From the NCBI RefSeq assembly GCF_018687715.1, contig NC_056760.1, forward strand, positions 7,725,501 through 7,789,500: a stretch of DNA of 64,000 nucleotides. Direction: 5' to 3'. The notes beneath the pieces were generated by a model. That model saw only the letters and a program-made list of their open reading frames with translations, was not told the DNA's origin and did no database searches. The position numbers and the translations under genes were made by a program. Positions 30,073 to 43,300 of this stretch are shown here, piece after piece; position 1 is the first letter of the stretch; each line of letters starts with the position of its first letter. Origin of the DNA: Carya illinoinensis (lineage: Eukaryota; Streptophyta; Magnoliopsida; Fagales; Juglandaceae).

Positions 30073-33000
30073 CTACTCTACAGTTATTTCTAGTATGGTT
30101 GTAAGTCTGGGTTTTTTGTATCTCCTAAGAAGCAAAGAAGAGCATACTACACTTACAGATGAGAGAGCCATGCATGCACCAGCCGCCCATGGTGGTAACT
30201 TAATCCCAAGAGAAGGATAGAAAACCCCAGCAGCAATAGGGATCGCAACCACATTGTAACCCATGGCAAACACATAATTTAATCTGATACGTGAAAAGGT
30301 CTTCCGCGAGATATCAATGGCTGTGATTACATCTTCCAAGTTATTTCTCATCAATACATAATCCGCTGCTTCTATGGCAATATCTGTCCCAGCCCCGATT
30401 GCCATACCAACATCGGCTGCAGCTAGAGCAGGGGAGTCGTTGATACCATCACCCACCATTGCAACTATGCTCCCATCTTTTTGGAATGATCGTACGACAT
30501 CGGCTTTTCCTGCTGGCATTACCTCTGCCCTTACATCTCGGATGCCAACCTGCCCAGCATAAATATTTTTGTCTTTATAGTTGATATATGATATCAATTT
30601 CTATTCGACAAATTTAATTCTGTCTGCATAGAATAGCTAATCCACTAAAATTAATAATGGATAATTACTTAAGAACCATATGTTTGATGCAAAGTTCCAA
30701 TAACAATATTTATATAGAAATTAACAAGAAAACCATTTTTCCGCAATGATATCGAGGATAAAACGTTGGTTAGAGTCTAAATTTATTGGGACCCTAAAAA
30801 AGTCATTAGCATTTCTCTTAATAATTCTAAGTTAAGGGTTTGATAGTGAAAATGGGGGTTTAAATTACTAAGAAATAAAACTTTATACCTCCTTAGCAAC
30901 TGCCCTAGCTGTTCTCCAGTTATCCCCAGTGACCATGGCTGTCCCAACACCCATTTTCCCAAGGCCCTCCACTACCACAGCAGCCTCTCTCTTTAGTGGG
31001 TCAGCAACTCCCAAAACTCCAATTAGGCTATTGTCATATGCAACAAGTATTCCGGTCTTGGCACTTTCTTCCATATCTACTATGAAACTTTCAACATCGG
31101 TTGGGATAGCCATTCCATTTTCAGTTATTAGCTTCCGGTTTCCAACCTTTTAGGAAAAGTCACATCCAATAAGCAAAATTATGAAGCATATTTGAAAATA
31201 AATCGATATTTGCAAATTTCAATGAAAAGAAAACTCACCAGGACCCTTTTCCCATTTATAAAGCAATTGACACCTCTTCCTGGCAGAGCATAGAATTCTG
31301 ACACATCAAAAAGCCATCCAGAAGTTGACTCTTTGATATTATTTTCAGCATCCTTGGTTTCAGTACACTCATCAAAGAAATGGAAATGGCGTGCATATTC
31401 CACTATTGCTTTAGCCAATGGGTGCTCACTGCTAACCTAAGACGGGAGAATAAACAAATCAAGATAGCCTCTGGTATGGTGGTATTGCTTGATATTTTGA
31501 TGAATTTCTACCCCCCCCCCCCCCCCCCCCCCAACAAAGAGAGAGAGAGAGAGAGAATAATGCAATGAGAAGAAGAAAATGAAAAACTAAAATGTTTGTA
31601 TCTGCCCATCTATGCAGTTAATCCAAAATAGCAAAACATCTAAATACTGTATTAAAAGCAAGCTGTCTGTTTCACAGCGGTTAAAATAGTATGGTAACTA
31701 TTTTGCTTTATATCATTACGATAGTATGAGGTTTTCTTTGGAATTTTTTGAGGCACCATATTTGGACCAAAAATAGGAAAACATAAAAAAGGCAAAATAT
31801 GTGTTTGAGGGAAACGAAGGAAACTTGTAAGGTAATTGGAAGTCACCTCTGCAGAAGCCACCAATCTAAGGAATTCTCCACGATCCATTCCAGCAAAAAC
31901 TTTTGCTGTCGTAACTGTGGCTTTTCCCTGGGTTAGGGTACCTGTTTTATCAAATATCACATACTTAATCTTTTGAGCCCTTTCCAAAGCATCTCCTCCT
32001 TTTATCAGCACACCATTATTTGCCCCAACCCCTGTTGCAACCATGACAGCAGTTGGCGTTGCCAAGCCAAGAGCACATGGACATGCAATAACCACAACCG
32101 ATATTGAAAACATGAGGGCAAATATGAAGTGGTTTCCATTTTCCGGAAGCCATTGTTCTGGGTAAGCTCCAAGAGCTCCACTAATATACCTAGAGACAAT
32201 GGGCAAGAGAAAATATTTAATAAAAAGGAGGCACAACCATTTTAACTACATGGAATAAAATTACCATCCACAAGTGCATGGCAGCATCCTCAAGGAAATG
32301 TGAACTCACCAACCCATCAATGTTAACAATGACATGACAACAACTGTAGGAACAAATATGCTCGCTACCTGCATGTACAAAGACAACCAAGATAGGACCA
32401 ATAATTGATACCAAGAATTGTGTATACTATAACATCAATCTATAATTTCAAAAATAAAATTCAAGAACTGACTGCAGAAAAATAGGGGAAAAAAGGACCC
32501 AAAAAATAAGGAAAGTGGCGTAAAGTCTATCATGCACAAATTGTTTATATATTTACGATGAACTTTCAATGAGGTGCTAATCATTATGGTAGCTGATCCA
32601 ATCAGCCTCTGTAAAAGGCTTGCACAAAAAGATGCATATCGTGTCTCATTCAAAAATAGGGTACTGTGTCTGGGGATAATGTTGTTCCCCTGGTTTCTCT
32701 TCTTCCGATAAACAATATAGCAGGTTCACCATTGGATTGGGTTCTGCATAAGGTTAACCAGATTCAGCATATCGTGGGGCTTTCACATGGAGGATGTGAA
32801 GACCAATTTAAAGCACTACTCACTTAAATTGAGGCGAGCCACTCACTTGAAACCAAATCAAGTTTTAAGAAAAGCAGGGAGTTAGAGCATCATTCTTGGG
32901 CAATCAACTATGACGCTAAAGGTGGTAAGCTCAAGTCGAGGAAATACTAAAGGGAGGGCAATATGAAGACGTGCTCGTAGAGGGAGTTTCGGGTGGAGTA

Positions 33001-36000
33001 TTAGTTTTATAGGAAACAAGGGGTTGGGGTTGGGGTTGGGGTTGGGGAGGTGTGTTCTATTCTAATTCAGGCTTGGTGTATTTTGGTAGTTCTTCACGGG
33101 CTTTTTGGGCCATTAGGAGCTCTCTAGTATGGGCTAGGTGTTTTCTTATATACGTCCAGTATACTTGGTTACTCCTATTGATATATATATATAATATTTT
33201 TACTTATCAAAAAGGAAAAATAGGGTACTGACTCATTGATACTCAAACTCAACACAGGTACCATGTAACTAAGCTATGCAACAGAGGCTTAGGACTGGAT
33301 AAATCCATCTCCACCAGAATACAATAATCCCAGTAAGGAAAATTCACCTGTGAATAAAACATGACCTTTATAAAAGGTAAAAACCAAGTGGAAGTGTAAA
33401 AGCTATCCATTCTGAAGGTATTTTTGAGGAAGGATAAGGGGATCGTATTCTGCCATTTATAAGAATCGAAAAGGTAGAAGGCATGCATATATATCATGAA
33501 TGTCAAAAATGACAGGTTTGCTATACAATAAGCATAAAATAATTGCTGTTCACTCATCGTCACTTGCCAAGCTACAATGGAATGAGTCATCTTACAACGT
33601 ATAGTTTACTTTTCAGGTGACTTTAAAATGTATTATTTTCTCATTTTCAAAGCAAGACGGGAGGAAAAGAATATACTCATATGACGCCTATATAGAGCAT
33701 AAAAATAGAACGAGTATGACATGATTACAGTCAAACAATATCCATAACACTTACAAAGTCAGCAAACTTCTGAATAGGAGCTTTTGACATCTGGGCTGTC
33801 TCAACCAAGCTAATTATCTGGCTTAAAACTGCATCACCTCCTACTTTAGTAGCTTGTATGTGAAGGGCACCATGTAAATTTATAGTACCTCCAATAACTG
33901 ATGAATTGACTTCCTTTGAAACAGGTACAGATTCACCAGTTACCATCCCCTCGTTAACATAACTTGAACCCCATACAACTACACCATCAGCAGGAACCTT
34001 TGCACCAGGAAGAACTTTTAAAGTGTCGCCAGGCTGAATTAGCAAAGCATCTATTTCCCGTTCTCCAACAAATCTTCCAACTGAACCAATAAAATTAAAA
34101 GCAGTTATATTTTTATTAAAAAGTGCAAAAGGCGCAACTCAAGTACACAAGACTTATGCAAGAGAGGCACCTATCTAGAAAAAAGCAATGTGAATTGAGA
34201 TTGTTCGATAAAATTTTGGAATCAACTTTTTATCCCACTCAATGTAAAAATAAATGATAAAAGATATATACAATTTCGCCAGGCTGAATTAGCAAAGCAT
34301 CTATTTCCCGTTCTCCAACACACTTTCCAACTGAACCAATAAAATTAAAAGCAGTTACATTTTATTAAAAAGTGCAAAAGGCGCAACTCAAGTACACGAC
34401 ATATACAAGAGAGGCACCTATTTAGAAAAAAGCATTGTGAATTGAGATTGTTCGATAAAATTTTGGAATCAACTTTTTATCCTACTCAATGTAAAAATAA
34501 ATGATAAAATATATATACAATTTCAAAATTTTACTAAAACATCAAGACTCCAACCATTCTGACGGGCAAATTCCCAGAAATACATCACCCTCTATTTAAA
34601 AGAAGAAGAAGAAGAAAGAAAGGAAGACACATGCAAACAAACCTTTGTCTTTGACAAGTAACACTGCTGTTGCTGGTGCAAGTTCCACTAATTTCTTGAT
34701 GGCATCTGAGGTTTTTCCTTTGGCAAGACACTCCAGATACTTCCCAAACAATACAAATGTTATCAGCATTGCACTTGTTTCAAAGTACGTTGGGGACCAA
34801 AATCCAGTCACTGCACCATATAGAAGAGCACATATAGAGTAGAGGTAAGAGGCTGAAGTTCCCAATGCAACCAAAACATCCATGTTAGTTGAACCATTCC
34901 GAAGAGCTCTGGCAGCAGCAATGTAGAAGCGCTTTCCAACAACAAATTGGACAAGACTCACCAATGCCCACTTCAACCAATCCTCCATTTGGAAGGGCCC
35001 ACATCTCCAAAGCAAAAAGGAATACACCAGTGGTATGTGAGGACAAACTACCCTTATGAGAAAGACAGGAATCTGGAGCCAAAGGAACAATTAATTTAAT
35101 AGGCAAGAATAGAAACTGAAGTATCATTGGTGTCTGCATGGGCTACAAAATCATTTTGTAAACCATTTGAAGGATGCATTTTTATAAGTAATTTCTTTTT
35201 ACATTAAATTAGACTCACATCTTCTAGCACTCCAAACTACCAACTCCTAGGGTGTAGGTTGGGGCGTGTGACACATTGCAATTCAAAAACATTCATATCA
35301 ACTAGTATCATCTAGATTTCCAAAAGATACTGATAAATTATAAGAAATATTACATTGAGATATGAATGCAATTCTCAATGTAAGATAGACGAAAGCTCAA
35401 CCCAATTTGACCCTACTAACTGGCATGGACTCAAAAGGAAACATATCCAGTAATCGTGACTAAGTTTCTGTTGGCATTATTTTGTAACTATCAGGAAAGA
35501 GACAACATAAAGGAAGCAAAATACAAAAGAAATAAATTACAAATATTGAATCATGTCAATGAAAGAAAATACTTACACTGAGAAACAAGCTAGAGGCAAA
35601 AAGCCAAAACATATTTGAAGCTTCTTCAACATCTTTGGAAGTCATTCTTGCATAAGGGCTTGTTACGTGTAATTTAAACTTCCCATTGGATTGTCCCTCA
35701 ATCCCATCAACTAATGATCTGGAGCTGACAATTTCAGGATCAAAGAGAACTTCCAATTCTCTCGATGTTTTGTCAAAACAAAATTGTCTAACGCCTTTAA
35801 AGTGGCTTAGTATGCCTTCTAAAAGTTGTCCGTCCATCTCATTGTACATGCCAGCAACCCCTAATATGATTTTGTCCTGCTCACTGCTCTGTACAAGTGA
35901 AGCTTCAAAACCAGCATCTTCGATTGCATTGACAATTTCATCCTTACTAATCACAAGGGGGTCATACTCAACTTCCCCTAAGGAAGTGGCCAAGGCAACT

Positions 36001-37839
36001 ACTGCCTTTTTTACACCAGGCAGATTTCTTAAAATACCTTCAACAGAATTTACACAGGTTGCACACGTCATACCTCCAATTGAGAACTGCCCTAACAGGG
36101 TTCCATGTGGATTTGTCCCAAAAGTACTGGGTTCAGGTAGAATCTCAGCCTCAAAGCCCGCATCCTCAATTGCATTCTTAATGTCTTCGTCCTAAATTAA
36201 AACAAGTCACAAAATGCTTCAGTATTTACGTACAAATCCAAGGTTCTCTGTGCCCATTTGGCAGATATAAACTTCTATGCAAGGTATTTTCACATGCAGC
36301 CAGACACAGGAAGACGATGAAGGATTTCATAAGGATGCCCACAAACTCTATAACAGAAACCGACCGTTATCTTAAGCAATGTTTTGAATACCGTACCGGA
36401 TGTCGTACCGGTCAAGGTACTGGAACGAAATATTTAGGTACCGGTACCATTTCATATATCGTTTCGGAATAGTCGATATATAAAAAATATATATATAAAT
36501 TATATTTCAAAATAATAGTCTATATATGAATAAATTATATATGAATAAATATGTATATATAAATTATAAATAGTCTGGTATGAATTGAGGGTTAAAAAAT
36601 AAGATTATAGTTTAAAAAAATGAAAAAAAAAAAAAAAAAAAAGATAAAGGGCCGAAATACTGGCCGGTACGGCCAGTATTTTAGCCAGTACGAAACAGGT
36701 ACCATACCTGTACCGGCCTAGTGACCGGTATGGCCGGTACGGTACGTAAAACACTGAGATTCTTAAGTATTAAAACAAATTATTACAATCTTTTAAAGTT
36801 TTCTCGTGTTGTCTAGAACTCATTACATTCCATCAATTCCTCTCCTCTCATATAGCAGTGCCTTTTAAAGCGTTGGCCTTCTGGCAAATTTGGTCCAGCT
36901 TTGTCTCTCCCTAGTTTGGAAATTCAAGAAGTTCAGTTAGTCCAGTGGCAGCTAAAGGAATGGAGGCAGGCACCTATCGTGTAGGCGTGATTTATAGTTA
37001 ATTTGACAGGCAAGTTTAAAAGATATATTTAATCTAACAATCAAGTTTTCTTTGGGTGTTTCTCATGAATACTTTGCCAGGTATTAGAGTGGCACCCCTT
37101 TATTTCGTTTTTCCTCTTAATGGATAACTTACCCCAAAAAAATCATCACAATTTCTAATAATTGCATGGCTAATATCACAATCCTTGTTCAACTGATAAA
37201 AATGAAAACATTATACGCCATATCGAGATACAAACCTAAGAGAGAACTCCGCACAGCACAAATTTAAAAAAAAAAATTAATAATAATAATAATAATAAAC
37301 GAACCCTGGACCCAATTCACCAGAAACAAAAATTAAAGAGAAATTTACAAGATTGAGCAAAAATCACAAAAATTGAAGAACCACTATCACTGACCCATAG
37401 TCCGAAACACCAAAACGAGCTCAAAAGCTCGAAGTTTTCAGAAAACAGCACTAACCCCTTTACCAATTTATAACAAACTAACATTCAAACTAAACCCCAA
37501 AGCGAAGATGCGGAATTCCAACCCAATACTAACCTTCGCCAACATAGGATCAAAGGCCACGTCAGCCTTGTTCTGAAGCAAGGCAACAGAGGCCCTCAAA
37601 ACCCCGTTGACGCTGTTTAGAGCCGCCTCAACTGAATTAGAGCAAGCAGCGCAGGTCATACCGGAGACGCTGACCTGGACCCTCCTTATTCCTGCTTCGA
37701 TTTTATTAAAACTATCGCCATCATCGTAGGAATCTAGGAGCCGTACGTCCTCGAGGTCACCGGAATCTTCGCTGTCGAAGACCCGGCCACCTGCGCCGGC
37801 AACCTTGGTGAGCTGTAGGTCTTTCAGACTCGGCGCCAT
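30073..37839 (-). CDS. RAN1: Copper-transporting P1B-type ATPase RAN1/HMA7, 9 coding exons
   Basis: Pumps copper into the secretory/ER lumen, where it is loaded into ethylene receptors. Exons in transcript order: 37839-37534, 36191-35577, 35072-34643, 34080-33755, 32368-32310, 32189-31847, 31436-31239, 31146-30889 and 30549-30073. Phases agree throughout, giving 3012 nt or 1003 aa, close to Arabidopsis RAN1. Two metal-binding domains carry GMTCAAC (60-66) and GMTCATC (142-148), and a third HMA-like domain lacks the cysteines. Then come the actuator TGES (498-501), the transmembrane copper site CPC (615-617), phosphorylation motif DKTGT (659-663), SEHP (696-699) and hinge GDGINDSP (878-885). 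The C-terminus [13 protein letters not shown] is conserved. Every catalytic residue is present. Introns hold a MITE (first), a duplicated exon end (third), a LINE fragment (fourth) and a C homopolymer (sixth). Confidence 0.96.
31511..31558. repeat. C homopolymer followed by (GA)n
   Basis: Twenty-two consecutive C residues (31511-31532), then a GA run, in the sixth RAN1 intron. Such tracts are error-prone, so the exact length here is uncertain. Confidence 0.9.
32667..33215 (+). mobile_element. 5'-truncated LINE-type retroposon in RAN1 intron 4
   Basis: Flanked by a perfect 15-bp duplication AAAAATAGGGTACTG (32652-32666 and 33216-33230). The insert ends TTTTTACTTATCAAAAAGG, the same tail as other LINE copies in this window. 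No clear coding frame remains. Orientation is opposite to RAN1 transcription. Confidence 0.75.
33019..33048 (+). repeat. (GGGGTT)n tract, possible G-quadruplex
   Basis: Five GGGG runs separated by TT within the LINE-type fragment; telomere-like but too short to be a telomere relic with confidence. It meets the G4+N2 pattern on the strand that serves as template for RAN1. Confidence 0.8.
34026..34522 (-). repeat. Tandem duplication including the 5' part of RAN1 exon 4
   Basis: Two units of about 250 bp, 34026-34275 and 34276-34522, differ at only a few bases. The first contains the real acceptor and first 55 nt of exon 4. The second repeats the acceptor and that exon part upstream in the intron, making a decoy exon that would read ...VGERE...LIQPGE before a possible GTATAT donor. 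Duplication arose within the intron-exon border. Confidence 0.9.
36377..36758. mobile_element. MITE with CCGGTAC-rich inverted ends in RAN1 intron 1
   Basis: The left end CAATGTTTTGAATACCGTACC is mirrored by the right end GGTACGGTACGTAAAACACTG. Flanks TATCTTAAG (36368-36376) and ATTCTTAAG (36759-36767) look like a diverged 9-bp duplication, as for Mutator-type MITEs. Both subterminal regions are full of CCGGTA(C/T) words around an AT-rich middle. Confidence 0.7.
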
Positions 37840-40352
37840 TGGTGGGTACCGACCGAAAAGAGCAGAGAAAAAAACAGAGCAAAAGACACAGGAAAAGCAG
37901 AGCACGGATATAAAGAGAAGTAAAGAAAGGACTTTCTTCCCAGGGAGAGAGAGGGCGAGATAGCGACCGAGACTTTTGGCTTCCGATATTACCCTCGAGA
38001 TGTGCTTGGGATTTCCGAGCGAGTTATCGTTGTACTTGCATGATTGCTTTTGCGTACTCTAGTTTTGTACTGCGCATGCGAACGAGGCCTCTCGACCCCG
38101 TCAATGGTGTCTAACGTGTCTTCCAAAATGGCGTCCGGAAAAGCTAATTGATCGATTCGAAAACGACGTGGGAGAAGGATCCGGAGCTTAACCAGTGATT
38201 TCATTGCATATCCTTGAAAAGGTATTCTGCATTTATTACCCTCCGATAATGGGAGGGAGGTGATGATTTGATATCAGCTTTTTCTTCCCCTAATTATCTT
38301 TTGACGAATGACGATAGATTTTTTCTCGAGCTAATAGAAATTTTAATTTCATATTTTCCCTTCACATTCCCGTAAAGAAAATGCTATCCACACACAGGCA
38401 TTTCTTAAAATGCTTTTTTAAGACCAAGTATCAGTTTCCCCGATTTGTGTTTATGTGTCGGATTCGGATCATTTTATTTTTTTCCAGCATTGAAGTTGCG
38501 TGTAGATTGCAGCCCATTTTTATTCCATCAATTTTTCACATGTCATAATTAGGGATAGATGATATTATTAGCATTCGGATCCTTTACTTTTATGTACCAA
38601 ATTAAAACTATGGTGCAAATTATTATTAATGTAACCAATAATCTCTAATCATAAAAATTATTATATCTGTGAAATTTTGTGTTTGATAAGAGCAAGTGTC
38701 ATCTCAACAAGTCCCACAAATAGCAATAATGAAGCGGTTTTGGTTAATGTTTCGATTATAGAAAGAGTTACTTAGTGCACAATTGAAAAATCTACCGGAT
38801 AGACCGTCGATCATCCAGACCAGACCGATTAAGGGATTGGCTAGTCTTAATCTAAGAAAGTGAAAAAATTGAGTTCTTGGTCTGGTCTCGGGGTAGAATT
38901 TTTTTTATCCCAGACCAAACAGAATTTAATATATAAATTTTATATGATATTTATAATTTATTTTTAAGTAGTTATATAAATTAAAAGCAAGTAATTGTAT
39001 AATTTTCTTCTAACTAATTACAAGTAATTATTTGATTCTCTTATAGCTTAATTATTTATACTTATATCATATAAAAAGTAAAGGGTAAGAATTTTAATAC
39101 AAACTATTAATTATTGATAGTACCCATACTATTAGTATTATTACTTTATTATACTTTAGTTAAGTATATACTTAGCTAGACAACTTAGACTATATCATTA
39201 ATTTGAATTTTTTTTTAATCATTTCAAAAACTTGAAAAAATGAAAAAATGGTCCGGAGTGAAATATCCGATCAACCAAACCAAACCAAACCAAACCAAAA
39301 TAGTTTGGTTCTGTCAAAGTCCTTACAAGTCCGGACTTTTGGTGATCCAAAAAAATAAGTTCGATTTGAAATTCTTCTCCAAGACTAACCGGAGAGGACC
39401 AATTACACCCGTAGTGTACAGGATCATAAAAACGGACTCACATGTGCACAATGGATTTATTATTGAGTAGTGTTATATGTACTTATAATTTTATATACAA
39501 TATTTATTTAATCAATTTTATTTTTAATTTTTTTTCAAAAAAATTATTTTGAAATAAAATGTTCATAATTTTCAGCATAAAGAGAAATAGTAACTATACT
39601 TGAGAAAAACTTTTAAAATAAAAAAATATTCACCATGTATAAGCTATTAACAGAAATACTAAAAGCATGAACGGGGATAATTGTGATTTACACCTTGTTA
39701 TGAGATACTAGTTAGTCCCTCGTCCGACAAGTCTACTTCTAAGTTCTAAAATGAGGTGGGTTCAAGTGATCTTTGCAAAACTATTGACTTGAATGGTAGA
39801 TGATTCAAATTCTCTCCATCAACAAAAGAGGACTCCCAATATTCCAAACCCACCTCCATTGAGTCTAATTAATGGACGCGGCTTTGACCATAAGAAATTG
39901 CACCTTCGAGACCATCGATCCTTTTCTCCTACGACTCTCCAAATGCATGGAGACTCCCTGGCTGCTAACACTTTCACACGATCTAATCAGAAAGAAAAAT
40001 AAAATCTCCAGCTATTCATTCAGAAATGAGTCATTTCTATTTATTTGATTGACATTTTGGTGCCCCGTTTGAAATTGGTGCTCAAATTGTTAACATTTGT
40101 AAGAACTTTGTTTGTAAACCTGACACGTTATTCCAAATACCAAATCGATAGCAAGAACTTTGTTGCTTTAGAAGAAAATGCGAAAAGCTTTGTGAGATAT
40201 CCAACCATGATCGGGTCCAATTTCTACAAACTTTTGTTAGAAATGATTTGTGCCCGTGGATGTGGCAGGATCCTCCGTTTATAATTTAGTTCAGTGTGAT
40301 GATTTCATTGAACATTAATTGTATTTTTGAATTTTTTTTTGAATAGGAAAAA
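37840..40352. other. Intergenic region upstream of RAN1
   Basis: The first 150 bp hold the RAN1 5' UTR, with a GA-rich stretch at 37943-37960. The rest is AT-rich with no recognised gene. Short open frames at 39240-39470, 39793-40002 and 40045-40284 lack any motif. GACCAGACC-type words at 38815-38930 and an (ACCAA)n run near 39275-39298 suggest decayed transposon sequence. Confidence 0.45.
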
Positions 40353-43300
40353 TGTAACAGCCCGCTAGAAATTCAATTAAGGAATTTCTATTGACTTTAG
40401 GAACCTCGTGAAAACTCTGTAAGTTTACACGAATCGACTAATCGCATAAATTTTAGCCTGTCAACATAGTTAGTGTTATCACTCACTATGGTGCTAGAAA
40501 TGCGATTTTAATTATTTGAGATAGTTAAAAGTGTCAGAATACATTATAGTCTACACCACTAGGCTTAATTGAATATTTAGAATTTTTCAGTACTAAGTTT
40601 ATTACGTTTATTTTTGGAGTGAATAGTAACCTCGGTAAATGTACTGAGCGCAGTATTTTCAAAATCATAGTGTGAAATGTCCAAATTAGGATAGTGATAT
40701 TTTATTTGGACACTTGGCAAGATCTTAACCACACATAATGAATAGTATTAGATACTTGGCACAAAGAGAAACCATTAGATAGAATTGTGAAGGAAATCAA
40801 GGTGTGAGATCATGACACCTAAGCAAAATACACATTTGGAAAATATCTTAAGAATAGAGATTTAAAATACACATAGAAAGATTTTATCCACCTTACTCTT
40901 CCAAGTCTACTCCACATTTGGAAAATATATTGAGCTGATTTTTATAGATATTATTGGATAGAATATTTTTGAGATAATATTTTATAGATATTTTGGGTAG
41001 GAGAAAACCACACTCAACTCTCAACTCCAGCCTTATCATCTCCCTTATCTCTTCCATAAGCATCTCCAGCCATCACCCACGAACTTATCTTCATTTACAC
41101 GTTTCTTTAAAAGAATATCAAACATTCTCTCTCAGACAGCTTTTAGGAGTTCTTTTGCATGCCCATTTCGAAGCTGTTGTAAGTATTTTATCATAAAATC
41201 TCCTTCATATAAGTTGTTCCTTTTTGAGTCTAGTTTACATGGATATCTTATTTGCCCCATTTGAAGATCATTTGGTCAGTCAAATATTGTGTAAACTATA
41301 GAAAGGTCATTCTGGGAGATAAACTGGAGAATATGTTATAGTTTGGAGTTTTTGACCAAGCTAATGGATAGATATTGGTCCGAAATTTTTATGGAGTATT
41401 GTTAACATGTATATATGACTATTGGTTGAGGATTTTTGCATGATTGAAGGTCTTGATGAAATATTTGCTTAGATTTAGAAACTTAGAAATTGGAAGAAGA
41501 AAAACAGTTTCTATTTTGAGAAAGTTTAACTCTTTGGTGGTCTAAACCTATTCTAATGACTTTAATAATTTTATTGGAGAATACTAAGTATCTTATATAC
41601 ATGTTATATTATTATTTTGAAGATATTTGATGTTAGTTTCAAAGATATGAAATTTTATGCAAATAGATATTCAAATAAGCCAAAGTGTGGATATTCTTGG
41701 CTAAATTTATGTTTTGGTTAATTTCTAACCATGTGATCTTGAATTAGAAGCTTATATATGTTTTAGGACATCTTTTTAAACCATGTGATGGTTTGGTTTG
41801 AAGATCATATAATTATAAGTCATAGATCAAGAGATTTATCAAAACTAGTTGAGGAAAAAGTTTATGTTTTTGGACTAAGTGTAAAACCAAAAACTCCAAA
41901 TATTATTTTGTGATTTTGGTGACTTTAGTTCGATGATTTAAAGCATGGTTGATGTTAGGATGATATTATAAATATGTTAAAAGTAAGATTTGATTTTTTT
42001 GAAATTCTTGGAGATGTTTTGATTTAAGGTCAAAACTTGTGATTCAAGTGCTTGGATCTTTTTACAAAAAAAGTTTGGTGTTAATTATTAGCTTTTTCTA
42101 AATGGATGTTTTAAGTATGGTTTTGAACTTAGAATTGGAAGATGTTTGTTGCAAAATTTTGGTTTAAGCATGAGTTTTGAAGTTGGAAGGAATTGCAACA
42201 AAAATCAAGGGAAATGGCCTATGGATGTTTCGGCCATAGTGTGTTTTCCATAGTTGTGTTTTGTTTTAAATTTTTCTGAGTTGATATTTAAGTTTAGAAC
42301 AAAATTTACATGAGGAATGTAAATTTTGGAAACTTTTGGAATTAGTATACAAAATCCTTAAATTATGGGTAAAACGGTCATTTTTCCAACATGTAGAGAG
42401 TAAAATGAAAATTTTACTCTTTAAGTTAGTATTTTCCATATTTCAAATTATTAGTGATTTAGTACTAACTTTTAGAATCACTAATTACAGTTCCTCGTGA
42501 TCGCGCTTGAGGTTTTATAAGAAACGCGGAGATCGAGGTAAGTTAGCTTTTAACTTACTAGCAGTCTACTGTGTATGTATGCTAAGTAAAAGAACTACAG
42601 TGTATGTATGTATGTTATCATATGTGTCATGCCATGTCAAGTTATCATGTAATTGTCTATTATACAGAATTTATTCTGTCATCAAATTTTATCTGTTACA
42701 TAATATATTCTGTTATGTATTACTGTACATTACAAGTACGTCATGCTAAGTATGTCATCTATTACATGTAAGTCAAGTCATGTAATATTCACTGTTACAA
42801 ATATGTCATGTTAAATATGTTGTCTATTATATGTTATGCCATGTTACGAAATGTTTCTATCTCAAGTTGGTCATGTATTCTAAGTTATGTTCAAGTCACG
42901 TTATGTTACGTCAGGACTTCAGTCCTTTCGTATTCTAGTCACATTTCATCTTGAGTACATTATGATGTGTAGAATACATGGGGCCACAACAACTGTGGAG
43001 TATGTATTTAACTACAAATGTGATGCGTAAAATACATGGGGCCACAACAACTGTGGAATATGTATTTTTCATGTTAAGTCAAGTTTGTGTAGAATACATG
43101 GGGCCACAACAACTGTGGAGTATGTATTTACACATAGAATACATGGGGCCACAACAACTGTGGAGTATGTATTTTTAATGTTAAGTCAAGTTTATGTAGA
43201 ATACATAGGGCCACAACAACTGTGGAGTATGTATTTAACTGCATTGTGATGTGTAGAATGCATGGGGCCACAACAACTGTGGAGTATGTATTTACACATA

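Noticed and set aside
33019..33048. Interstitial telomere
   Set aside because: The unit is GGGGTT, not the plant TTTAGGG, and the tract is only 30 bp within a retroposon.
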